A DNA stretch of 64,000 nt, taken from positions 124,001-188,000 of the forward strand of contig CAURED010000001.1 of NCBI GenBank assembly GCA_963524205.1. The letters are read 5' to 3'. This document shows positions 7,630-15,612 of the stretch, in pieces. The position numbers and the translations under genes are program-made. This DNA comes from Aminipila sp963524205. Lineage in GTDB: Bacteria > Bacillota > Clostridia > Peptostreptococcales > Anaerovoracaceae. Below the pieces are notes generated by a model, which was given only the letters and a program-made list of their open reading frames with translations, ran no database searches and was not told where the DNA came from. Every line of letters begins with the position of its first letter. Position 1 is the first letter of the stretch.

Positions 7630-7658
7630 ATTATATCATATATAAAATTATAAAGCAA
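7630..7658 (-). promoter_or_regulatory. Sigma-A-like promoter of the candidate small RNA
   Basis: On the minus strand: TTGCTT (7658-7653), 17-base spacer, TATAAT (7635-7630). Confidence 0.55.
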
Positions 7659-7705
7659 GGGAAAAACTGAATTTTCTTATTGCGACAACACTTTACAAAG
7701 GTATG

Positions 7706-8020
7706 TTATTTCGAATAATCCGGAATCAGTATTTTCTGTCCAGGATAAATGCTATCTGCAGTAATATCATTCAGACTACAAATATCATATACAATTTCTC
7801 TAACATCTGTATGACTTGGTCTATATTCACATGCAATGTTCCATAGTGAATCACCAGATTGAATTTCAATTTGTATTGGAATCTCTTTTGTTAAGCTGCT
7901 GGCATTATCTAAACCAAAAACATTGTATGCCATAAACACAAAAGCAATAAGCGTAACGGTAAGTGACGTAATAAATCTAAACTTTGATTTTATTCTATAT
8001 GATTTTTTCCTGTTTTTCAT
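7706..8020 (-). CDS. yneA: YneA-like SOS cell-division inhibitor, TM-LysM protein
   Basis: 104 residues: a basic N-terminus, one membrane helix at about 14-36, then a LysM peptidoglycan-binding domain at about 50-100 (QSGDSLWNIACEY ... IYPGQKILIP). Size and architecture match Bacillus YneA, which blocks septation during DNA damage. The promoter carries three LexA-type boxes, which strongly supports the SOS role. In Bacillus it is divergent from lexA and followed by yneB and ynzC. Here lexA is not adjacent, and yneB/ynzC-like genes lie 23 kb away at 31.1-32.0 kb. The RBS is TAGGAGGAAT. Confidence 0.8.
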   Translation of the reverse strand: MKNRKKSYRIKSKFRFITSLTVTLIAFVFMAYNVFGLDNASSLTKEIPIQIEIQSGDSLWNIACEYRPSHTDVREIVYDICSLNDITADSIYPGQKILIPDYSK

Positions 8021-8044
8021 GGCATATTCCTCCTAAAGTTTTAA

Positions 8045-8116
8045 GAACTTTTGTTCGCATTTTTATAATATACGAATACTTGTTCTTTGTCAACTGTTTT
8101 TAATAAACATTTGTTC
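8045..8116 (-). promoter_or_regulatory. yneA promoter with three LexA (DinR-type) boxes
   Basis: Minus strand: -35 TTGACA (8093-8088), 17-base spacer, -10 TATTAT (8070-8065). The Firmicutes LexA consensus GAAC-N4-GTTC occurs as GAACAAAAGTTC at 8056-8045 (perfect, over the expected start site), GAACAAGTATTC at 8085-8074 (one mismatch, inside the spacer) and GAACAAATGTTT at 8116-8105 (one mismatch, upstream of -35). The recA promoter in this window has the same sequence, GAACAAATGTTC. Confidence 0.85.
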
Positions 8117-8402
8117 TTTTTCCTTTAATTAATAAATGTATTAATTAAACAAATCGTTATTATTCATTTGCTCAGAATGTCCCACACCAGTACCTGCATA
8201 TATGGGGTACTTTAAACATGAGACTCATACTTTAAGCAAGAATGCTAGTTATTCCTATACTAGTTTTCCTTATCTATTCTATTTCGCCATTATGAACAAT
8301 ATACATGATAATTTTAAGAAGAAAAGATGTGAAGAAAAAGAACATCATATAAAACTTTTGAAAAATGCTAATTAGATATAAACAATATTTTCTGCAAACA
8401 TA
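8117..8402. other. Gene-free stretch between yneA-like and VOC genes
   Basis: No credible gene on either strand. A weak hairpin AGTACC/GGTACT is near 8190-8213. The plus strand has a 27-codon frame from about 8294 without a ribosome site, which I regard as chance. Confidence 0.5.
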
Positions 8403-8438
8403 AAAAACTCTAATCAATATTTTGATTAGAGTTTTTAG
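8403..8438 (-). terminator. Terminator at the end of the long minus-strand directon
   Basis: 13-bp stem AAACTCTAATCAA / TTGATTAGAGTTT with a short loop and T/A runs on both sides, 43 bases after the VOC gene stop. Confidence 0.8.
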
Positions 8439-8480
8439 TATGTAATATCTCAAATTTTTCTGTTACTGTAGAATAATCTT

Positions 8481-8903
8481 TTACTTTACACGGTTAAACA
8501 TAGGATGATTTTCATTAAACTGTACCAAATCCCACAAATTTCCATATAAATCTTTAAATACCGCAACTATACCGTAGTCCTGTTCTTTAGGGGGCCTTAC
8601 AATTTCTATACCTATGTCTTTCATCTCGTTATAATCTCTCCAGAAATCATCTGTTCCTAGGAACAAAAATACTCTTCCACCCGCTTGATTTCCAATAAAC
8701 GGTTCTTGTTCCGGTTTTGATGCCCTGGCAAGTAAAATAGTAGTACCAGACGAACCTGGTGGAGATACCACTACCCATCGCTTATCCTGTTCCTCTTGAT
8801 AAGTATCTTCCACTAACGTAAAATGTAGCTTGTTAGTGTAAAAATCAATTGCTTCGTCATAATCCTTAACAACTAAAGCAATATGTACCACTGATTGTAC
8901 CAT
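8481..8903 (-). CDS. VOC-family (glyoxalase/bleomycin-resistance-like) protein
   Basis: 140 residues. The start at ATG 8903 is chosen because AAGGAGGAG precedes it directly; an upstream in-frame ATG at 8918 lacks one. The fold is the beta-alpha-beta-beta-beta VOC module: HIALVVKDYDEAIDFYTNKLHF at the start (metal-ligand His) and a second half ending FKDLYGNLWDLVQF (DxxGNxW/L signature). Members include lactoylglutathione lyases, dioxygenases and antibiotic-binding proteins; the substrate is not predictable. It is the last gene of the directon. Confidence 0.85.
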   Translation of the reverse strand: MVQSVVHIALVVKDYDEAIDFYTNKLHFTLVEDTYQEEQDKRWVVVSPPGSSGTTILLARASKPEQEPFIGNQAGGRVFLFLGTDDFWRDYNEMKDIGIEIVRPPKEQDYGIVAVFKDLYGNLWDLVQFNENHPMFNRVK

Positions 8904-8933
8904 AACTCCTCCTTGCATTTTAACAAAATATCA

Positions 8934-9440
8934 TTAATTATAAAACATTTCTGTTGGAAGTAAGAATGTATACGGTGCTGTCAATATAGCCAAAGTCAAT
9001 GAAACTTTAATTTTTTCTATGTTATTTAAATCAACATTCTTAAATGAAATCTTATAGTTAAATATGAAAATTAAAATTGCAGATATTGTTATTGCAAAAG
9101 ATACATATAGAAAAGCATATGGATTATCTAATGGATTCCAGTATATTGCCTCTAATTGATTTATTACTTCATTCCCCATATTACAAAAGCCTGTCTGGAC
9201 AATAAAAAGCGTCAATGTACCAACAATATCTGCCGCAAATCCCAAACTCCACACTTTAAGTATGGTTTTTCTATAGTTCTTTCTAATATCTATATTTTTA
9301 ATAATAAACTTTAAGGCAATTAAAAAGACGATGCTATCAATTATAAAATTTGCAGGTAATATCACAATCCACGTTGGCGGAAACATAACCAGCATCCATA
9401 TTGGAAAAATAATATTATAAAGTTTAATCTCCTTCTTCAT
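8934..9440 (-). CDS. Integral membrane protein of unknown function
   Basis: 168 residues if it starts at ATG 9440 (MKKEIKLYN); starts at 9464 (one base after the upstream stop) and 9488 are also in frame. Four to five hydrophobic helices are visible, including IIFPIWMLVMFPPTW, FIIDSIVFLIALKFI and a C-terminal SLTLAILTAPYTFLL. No catalytic motif or family recognised. It follows the VTT-domain gene closely and is probably co-transcribed with it. Confidence 0.65.
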   Translation of the reverse strand: MKKEIKLYNIIFPIWMLVMFPPTWIVILPANFIIDSIVFLIALKFIIKNIDIRKNYRKTILKVWSLGFAADIVGTLTLFIVQTGFCNMGNEVINQLEAIYWNPLDNPYAFLYVSFAITISAILIFIFNYKISFKNVDLNNIEKIKVSLTLAILTAPYTFLLPTEMFYN

Positions 9441-9465
9441 AAACCCATATTCCCACTTTCCCATA

Positions 9466-10206
9466 TTACATATGAACAAGCTTATCATACCCTTTATCTA
9501 TAAGGATAGTAAGTTTTTCATGATGCCTTGCACCCCAAATAAATAAAATAGTCATAATAACAGCAAGCACACCTATTCCAATGTAACTACCTTTGTTAAA
9601 CATGCTTCCAATCATAATAGAAGCCATCATGGCAGGAGTTCTTCCCACTAAACTAATGATCAGAAATACCTTCAGTTTCATTTCTGATACACCAGCCGCA
9701 TAAGTAAATAAATCTTTCGGCAAACCTGGTATCAAAAATATTACAAATACCAATATGAACGCACGTTTACTATTCAATTTTTCTATAAACTTTGCAACTT
9801 TCCTTTCATCAAATATAAGATGAATAGCATCCTTACCAAGAAATCTAGCCAGATAAAAAGTAATAATCGTACCAAGAGCGGTTCCTATAATGGAATACAA
9901 ATAGCCAAACCAAAAAGTATATACATATCCAGCAGCAAACTGCATAGCCTGACCCGGAATAATACATATAATAATCTGCATTATTTGAATTCCTATATAT
10001 ACAAATACACTGGCAGTTTTATATTTTTCTAAATACGAATTTACCGCCTCTAAGCTTTTAAACTGGCTTATAAATTCACTTTGGTAAAGTATTATATATA
10101 ATGGTATGCCAACTATTACAAGAATTAATAGGGCCAGTTTTATAATTGTAATGGTAATCTTAATTCTTACTCTTGATTTTTTCTTTTTTGCTGCGATAGT
10201 TCCCAT
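9466..10206 (-). CDS. VTT-domain (TVP38/TMEM64/DedA-superfamily) membrane protein
   Basis: 246 residues from ATG 10206, with AGGAGAG nine bases before. After a basic N-terminus (KKKKSRVRIK) there is a signal-anchor helix, then the VTT core: a re-entrant IIPGQAMQFAAGYVYTFWFG segment, YLARFLGKD, then FLIPGLPKDLFTYAAG and a C-terminal helix. Family members act in lipid scrambling or undecaprenyl-phosphate/membrane homeostasis; the exact role here is unknown. Sixteen bases after the YnbB-like gene, so likely the same transcript. Confidence 0.88.
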   Translation of the reverse strand: MGTIAAKKKKSRVRIKITITIIKLALLILVIVGIPLYIILYQSEFISQFKSLEAVNSYLEKYKTASVFVYIGIQIMQIIICIIPGQAMQFAAGYVYTFWFGYLYSIIGTALGTIITFYLARFLGKDAIHLIFDERKVAKFIEKLNSKRAFILVFVIFLIPGLPKDLFTYAAGVSEMKLKVFLIISLVGRTPAMMASIMIGSMFNKGSYIGIGVLAVIMTILFIWGARHHEKLTILIDKGYDKLVHM

Positions 10207-10222
10207 AGATCGCACTCTCCTG

Positions 10223-11518
10223 CTACATGTTTTTTAATAACTTTTTATCATAAAGGGCTTGAAGTGCTTTAATTACGCCAAACTTTGAGTGTTCATAAGT
10301 TAATCCACCTTGAAAATAGATAATGTACGGATCTCGTAACGGTCCATCTGCACTTAATTCTATGGAAGAACCCTGAACAAATGCCCCTGCAGCCATTATT
10401 ACCTCACTATCATATCCAGGCATAGCCCATGGTACTGGCTTTACATGAGAATCTATAGGTGCTGCAGCCTGTATTCCTTCTGCAAATGCACACATAGCTT
10501 CTGGCGTATAAAGTTTAACCGCTTCAATTATGTCGCTTCTTTTTTCTGTAGGTTTTGGGCATACCTCATATCCTAAATTGTCAAAGACCTGAGCACAAAG
10601 GATAGCTCCCTTAATAGCTGCATTTACAGCTTTAGGCGCAAGAAATAAACCTTGAAACATAGTTCTTGTCTGTCCAAACATCAGCCCACATTCCCCACCA
10701 ATTCCTGGCGATGTCATTCGATAAGAAATTTTTTCAACTAAATCAGCTCTTCCTGTAATATACCCTCCAGTAAGTGCTAATCCTCCACCTGGATTTTTAA
10801 TTAGCGAACCTGCAATTATGTCAACGCCTACTTCTGTAGGTTCCTTAATATCTAAAAATTCACCATAACAATTGTCTGCCATGCAGACAATATTTGGGTT
10901 AATCCTATGAACAAATGCTGCCCATTCTTCAATTTCAGGAATAGTAATAGCTTTTCTCCATCCATATCCAGTAGCTCTCTGTACAGTTACCATTCTTGTC
11001 TTCGGTGTAATGGCTTTTTTTAAAGCTTCGAGGTCGATATTTCCTTCAGGTGTTAATTCTACCTGATTGTAAGTTATACCAAACTCTTTTAATGAGCCTT
11101 TACCTTCTCCTCTTAAACCAATAACCTCTTCTAATGTATCATATGGAGCTCCTGTGCAATAAATAAGCTCATCTCCAGGTCTTAAAATACCTGTTAATGT
11201 AAGCGTAAGGGCATGAGTACCATTTACGATGATAGGTCTCACTAAAGCCGCCTCAGTCTTAAAAATATCACAATAAACCTTTTCAATAGCCTCTCTGCCT
11301 GGGTCATCATATCCATATCCAGTATTCCAGCTAAAGTGCATATCGCTGATTTTATTTTTCTGAAAAGCCTCTAAAACTTTATATTGGTTAAAGGCCATTA
11401 TATCATCAAGATTTGCAAATAAACCTGTTACAGCTTTTTCTGCTTCGTCTATAACTTCCATTACTTTAGGTACAATGCCCATTTTATTTGTTAATAATTC
11501 GTATGTATTTTTCTGCAT
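10223..11518 (-). CDS. ynbB: YnbB-type PLP enzyme (methionine gamma-lyase/aluminium-resistance family)
   Basis: 431 residues, typical for the family. Fold-type I PLP enzyme with the cofactor lysine in GSLIKNPGGG, a conserved MADNCYGEF strand, and FSWNTGYGYDDPGREAIE near the N-terminus. Homologues are annotated as aluminium resistance protein or cystathionine/methionine gamma-lyase-like; the true substrate is not established. In Bacillus it also sits downstream of miaA (miaA-hfq-ynbA-ynbB-glnR). Here hfq and ynbA are absent and a tyrosine recombinase takes their place. RBS GGAAGGG. Confidence 0.88.
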   Translation of the reverse strand: MQKNTYELLTNKMGIVPKVMEVIDEAEKAVTGLFANLDDIMAFNQYKVLEAFQKNKISDMHFSWNTGYGYDDPGREAIEKVYCDIFKTEAALVRPIIVNGTHALTLTLTGILRPGDELIYCTGAPYDTLEEVIGLRGEGKGSLKEFGITYNQVELTPEGNIDLEALKKAITPKTRMVTVQRATGYGWRKAITIPEIEEWAAFVHRINPNIVCMADNCYGEFLDIKEPTEVGVDIIAGSLIKNPGGGLALTGGYITGRADLVEKISYRMTSPGIGGECGLMFGQTRTMFQGLFLAPKAVNAAIKGAILCAQVFDNLGYEVCPKPTEKRSDIIEAVKLYTPEAMCAFAEGIQAAAPIDSHVKPVPWAMPGYDSEVIMAAGAFVQGSSIELSADGPLRDPYIIYFQGGLTYEHSKFGVIKALQALYDKKLLKNM

Positions 11519-11587
11519 TTAACTTTTTAACCCTTCCCATTCTATAGTTAACATAATTTATTTATAGTAGTCCGTTTGCTGAACACT

Positions 11588-12718
11588 TTATTTTTTACCC
11601 TTACGTTCTAGTTCCCATTCCATATTATTTACCAAATCACGTTTAACATTCTCTTTATGTTTAGCGTATAACTGAGTCGTTGTAACATTTTCATGGTCCA
11701 AAAGAACTTGAACATCATATATATCTTCACCTCTGCCTATTAAACTTGTAGCGGCTGTAGCCCTTAATTTATGCGGGCTATAGCCGCCTTTCTGTGATGT
11801 CTTTAAGGCATATGCGGTGTATTTTTTCACCAGTTCGCGAATCTGCCTTTCTGTCATTCTCTTTCCTTGTAAAGAAAGAAATAATGCTCCTTTATTTTCT
11901 TCATCTAAAGAATCATCAGAGCCTCTTTCCTGCTCTAAATATTCATTTATGACAAGTTCACAGGACTTATTAATAGGCATAATGGATTCTTTTCCACGTT
12001 TTCTATATATTTTAAATTCTCCTCTGTCAAAATTAAAGGAATCTACATTAAGCTGTTGTAGCTCAGAGAGTCGTAACCCATAAGTAATGAATAAAACCAA
12101 TATAGCTTTATCCCGTCTTTTAGTCTTTTTCCAAAATTCAATCTGCTTTTTAGTCATCCCTGTTCCCTCAGAAACAGTGCTAAGCATTAGTCTTACTTCT
12201 TCGTCAGTAAGTGCTTTTATTTCTCTTTCTCCAGGTTTAGGCACTCTGATTGGATCAAGGCCATCTGTAATATTCTTGGACAAAATTTCATCCCGAAACA
12301 AATATTTAAACAATACAGATAAAGATGATTTTTTTCTTGCCAAAGACCTGTTATCATTTTCATAAATATAAATACTATCTTCTTTTTCCTTTTGATATCT
12401 TCTGGCAAAATCCAAAAACGTATTAATATCTCTAGCTCTTATTGACTCAAAGTTATTTGGAGACAGTTCATTAATTTTATCGCACTTAAACATACAAGAG
12501 TCCATTAAATAATTGCAGAAAAACTTAATGTCATTTAGGTATGCAAGTCTAGTCATTGGAAGTACACTGCCTCTTAAATAAGCAAAAAAGCCATTCATAA
12601 AAGAAGGAAGCTCTTGTTCTATAGCCTTACATTGGTCATAAATTTCCTGCTCCTTTTTCAAGATATTTTCTGGCTTGCCAGTTTTATTCTGAATTTTTAT
12701 CTGTTTTCCTTCAGCCAT
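11588..12718 (-). CDS. Tyrosine recombinase (phage-integrase family, Xer-like)
   Basis: 376 residues. N-terminal SAM-like core-binding domain at about 35-170; catalytic domain at about 185-365 with Arg-I in YGLRLSEL, His-x-x-Arg in PHKLRAT, His in LLDHENV and the nucleophilic Tyr in TTQLYAKH, so all active-site residues are present. It is longer than XerC/XerD (about 300) and nearer XerS-like single recombinases. The ATG at 12718 lies inside the 3' end of miaA (22-base overlap) with AAAGGAG, so it is translationally coupled to a housekeeping operon. No att-like repeats are apparent beside it. It may be the chromosome-dimer recombinase or a domesticated integrase. Confidence 0.88.
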   Translation of the reverse strand: MAEGKQIKIQNKTGKPENILKKEQEIYDQCKAIEQELPSFMNGFFAYLRGSVLPMTRLAYLNDIKFFCNYLMDSCMFKCDKINELSPNNFESIRARDINTFLDFARRYQKEKEDSIYIYENDNRSLARKKSSLSVLFKYLFRDEILSKNITDGLDPIRVPKPGEREIKALTDEEVRLMLSTVSEGTGMTKKQIEFWKKTKRRDKAILVLFITYGLRLSELQQLNVDSFNFDRGEFKIYRKRGKESIMPINKSCELVINEYLEQERGSDDSLDEENKGALFLSLQGKRMTERQIRELVKKYTAYALKTSQKGGYSPHKLRATAATSLIGRGEDIYDVQVLLDHENVTTTQLYAKHKENVKRDLVNNMEWELERKGKK

Positions 12719-13629
12719 GTGATAATCTCCTTTAATGCCTCATCATCACTTTTATACTCTGAAATATTAAACCATTTTATATCATCATATCTTCTAAACC
12801 AAGTCATTTGCCTTTTGGCATAATGCCTTGTATTTCGTTTTACAAGATAGATAGCATGCTCTAAATCATACTCGCCATTTAAATAACCTATGATTTCTTT
12901 ATATCCTATCCCTTTCATAGATATATTATCCGCGGTAAGACCCATATTCAGCAGGCTTTTTATTTCATCAACCAATCCCATATCCAGGAGCATGTCCACT
13001 CTAAGATTAATTCGTTCATAAAGTTCTTCTCGGTTGCGGCAAAGTCCTATTATCTTATAGGAATAATCCTTTGTTTTTATAAAAGACTGCTCAAAAGATT
13101 TTATACCTTGTTCTGAATGATCTGCAACTTCTAAAGCCCGAATAACTTTTTTGACATTGTTGGGATGAATACGTGCTGCAGCTTCCCTGTCCTTTTCTTC
13201 AAGTAATTTGTGTACATATTCATTACCATATTCTAAGGCCAGCTTTTCAAGCTTTTCTCTATAAACATTACCAACAGGCGGTGCAGAAAAGTCCATATCA
13301 TAGATAAGAGAATTTACGTAAAGCCCTGTGCCCCCAGAAATAATAGGGGTTTTCTCTTGTAAAAATATCTGTTCAATAGCACTTTTGGCACGTTTCTGGT
13401 ACTCTGCCACAGAAAAAGGTTCTCTTGGATCTATTTCATCTACCAAGTAATGCTTTACCTGAACTTGTTCTTCTGCTGTAGGTTTCGCACTTCCTATATT
13501 CATAAACTTGTAAAGCTGCATTGAATCTGAAGATATAATCTCACCATTAAAGCCTTTTGCTATTTCAATTGCATATTTAGTTTTTCCAACTGCAGTTGGT
13601 CCTGCAATAATTATTATTTCTCTATTCAT
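12697..13629 (-). CDS. miaA: tRNA dimethylallyltransferase
   Basis: 310 residues, standard length. It transfers dimethylallyl to A37 of tRNAs reading U-starting codons. P-loop GPTAVGKT at residues 10-17, DSMQLY, the GGTGLY signature near residue 100 and the late RNTRHYAKRQMTWFR motif are all visible. It follows mutL by 30 bases and overlaps the recombinase gene. Its dimethylallyl substrate comes from the dxs/ispA isoprenoid pathway encoded upstream in the same directon. Confidence 0.96.
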   Translation of the reverse strand: MNREIIIIAGPTAVGKTKYAIEIAKGFNGEIISSDSMQLYKFMNIGSAKPTAEEQVQVKHYLVDEIDPREPFSVAEYQKRAKSAIEQIFLQEKTPIISGGTGLYVNSLIYDMDFSAPPVGNVYREKLEKLALEYGNEYVHKLLEEKDREAAARIHPNNVKKVIRALEVADHSEQGIKSFEQSFIKTKDYSYKIIGLCRNREELYERINLRVDMLLDMGLVDEIKSLLNMGLTADNISMKGIGYKEIIGYLNGEYDLEHAIYLVKRNTRHYAKRQMTWFRRYDDIKWFNISEYKSDDEALKEIITWLKENR

Positions 13630-13659
13630 AACTCATTCCATTTACCGTAAAATAATTAT

Positions 13660-15612
13660 TTAAACCCGTTTAAACATTTTTTCAATTTCATACTTGGTCA
13701 TTTTTATAAAAGTTGGTCTTCCATGTGGGCAGGAATACGGATTTTTGCATTTAGCTAAATCCTCAATCAATCTTTTACATTCTGCCATAGAAAGAATATC
13801 ATTTGCCTTAACAGCAGATTTACAAGCTTTAGTAATAATTTTATTAACTTTTGCCTCATTTTCAATATCTACATTTTCTGCGATATTTTCAAGAAAATAG
13901 TTTACCATGTTTTGTGCTTCAGAAAGATCCATAAACATAGGGATTTCCTTAACAATATAAGCTTTTGCTCCAAAAGGCTCAATTTCAAACCCCATGTTTC
14001 GCAGTATCTGCACCCATGAGCCTTCAGTTGATTTTATAGCATAAGATACTTCAACCATTATAGGGGTTAAAATTGTCTGATGAATTTTTTCCTCACATTT
14101 ATACTGCTTTAATAATTGTTCATAGAAAATACGTTCATGTGCAGCATGCTGGTCTATTAAGTAAAAGCAGTTATCATCAATAGCCGTAATGTATGTATTA
14201 AAAATATTTCCTGTAATACTAAGCTTTTTAAAGAATGATTCTGCAGGAGCTAATTCAATTGAAGCAGGTTTACTGATTTCATCAGGTTTATAGTTAAGTT
14301 CTTCCTGTTCTTTTGCCAATGTTGACAATACATTTTTTATGTCGACTTGCTCTTGACTAACTTCACTTTTCTTTATTTCTTGCTTATTTTCACTTAATAC
14401 ATTTACAACCTTTTCATTTACTTTTGCTTCTTGGATCTTTTCCTTAAAAACAATCTCATCATTTCTTGCCGCAGGAGTATTGTGCGTCATAACCGCAAAT
14501 TTATCTACTGTGGGATTTGTTTTTTCAGGAAAAGGCGCCCTGGATAACATCATATTTTCAGGAGTATTTCCAATAAGACCTGTATTGGCGGAATTCTTAA
14601 TGTGATTGCTATTTACTTGTGGAATCGCCTGTGCAGAAAGTAAACCTCGCTTTATTGATTGTGCAATAAAGTTTTTAACTTCCATATCCTGATGAAAGCG
14701 TACTTCTTTCTTATTTGGATGAATATTGACATCCACAAGCTCAGGTTTAATTTTAAAAAACAAATATACTATAGGATACCTTCCTTCAAATAATCTTTCA
14801 CTATATCCCTCTTGAACGGCAAAATCCATTATTTTGTTAGATATAACACGTCCATTTACGAAGAAAATTTGCTGTTTCCTATTTGTTTTACTATAATCAG
14901 GTCTTGAAATATAACCATCTAAACACATATTTTCGTTTTCGCTGGAAATATAAATAAGACCTTCACCTACAGCCTTGCTGTATACTGTAATGATGTTACT
15001 GTATGTATCACCTTTTCCGTTTGTGGAAAATAAAATGGTACCGTTATTTATCAATCTGATCTTAATATCGGCATATGCAAGGGCTATCTTTGATATAAAG
15101 TCTATAATTAAAGTGCTTTCCGTTGCATCTGTTTTCATAAACTTTAATCTTGCAGGGGTATTATAAAATAAATCAGAAACAATTATAGTAGTTCCGTCAG
15201 GACAACCTGTAGCTGACTTTTCAAAGACTTCGCCACCGTGAATCTTTAAAGAAACGCCAGTTTTGGCTTCTGCTGTTTTAGTAATAAGCTCGACTCTTGA
15301 TACAGCAGCTATACTGGATAGGGCTTCACCTCTGAAACCTAAGGTTAAGATGCTGTTTAAATCCTCATCTGTAGTAATTTTACTAGTTGCATGACGCAAA
15401 AAAGCCAGTTCAACTTCACTCTCATTTATACCACTGCCATTATCTGTTGCACGAATATATGTTTTACCCCCATTTCGTATTTCTAGGGTAATATTAGTCG
15501 CACCTGCATCTATGGCATTTTCAACTAACTCTTTTACAATAGAAAGAGGTCTGTCTACTACCTCACCCGCAGCTATTTTATCCGCTACATTTTTACTAAG
15601 AAGTTTAATCAT
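13660..15612 (-). CDS. mutL: DNA mismatch repair protein MutL
   Basis: 650 residues. N-terminal GHKL ATPase: ENAIDAGAT, DNGSGI, GFRGEAL. A variable linker at about 340-440, then the C-terminal endonuclease domain with DQHAAHERIFYE (the DQHA-x2-E-x4-E metal site), ACKSAVKAND and the terminal CPHGRP zinc/metal motif. It is therefore the nicking type of MutL expected where MutH is absent. It overlaps mutS by 8 bases and is co-transcribed. Confidence 0.97.
   Translation of the reverse strand: MIKLLSKNVADKIAAGEVVDRPLSIVKELVENAIDAGATNITLEIRNGGKTYIRATDNGSGINESEVELAFLRHATSKITTDEDLNSILTLGFRGEALSSIAAVSRVELITKTAEAKTGVSLKIHGGEVFEKSATGCPDGTTIIVSDLFYNTPARLKFMKTDATESTLIIDFISKIALAYADIKIRLINNGTILFSTNGKGDTYSNIITVYSKAVGEGLIYISSENENMCLDGYISRPDYSKTNRKQQIFFVNGRVISNKIMDFAVQEGYSERLFEGRYPIVYLFFKIKPELVDVNIHPNKKEVRFHQDMEVKNFIAQSIKRGLLSAQAIPQVNSNHIKNSANTGLIGNTPENMMLSRAPFPEKTNPTVDKFAVMTHNTPAARNDEIVFKEKIQEAKVNEKVVNVLSENKQEIKKSEVSQEQVDIKNVLSTLAKEQEELNYKPDEISKPASIELAPAESFFKKLSITGNIFNTYITAIDDNCFYLIDQHAAHERIFYEQLLKQYKCEEKIHQTILTPIMVEVSYAIKSTEGSWVQILRNMGFEIEPFGAKAYIVKEIPMFMDLSEAQNMVNYFLENIAENVDIENEAKVNKIITKACKSAVKANDILSMAECKRLIEDLAKCKNPYSCPHGRPTFIKMTKYEIEKMFKRV

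Noticed and set aside
8294..8376. Short plus-strand frame downstream of yneA
   Set aside because: 27 codons without ribosome site or family likeness in AT-rich DNA.
11519..11587. Integrated element next to the tyrosine recombinase
   Set aside because: Both sides are housekeeping genes with tight spacing; no att repeats, no phage or cargo genes.
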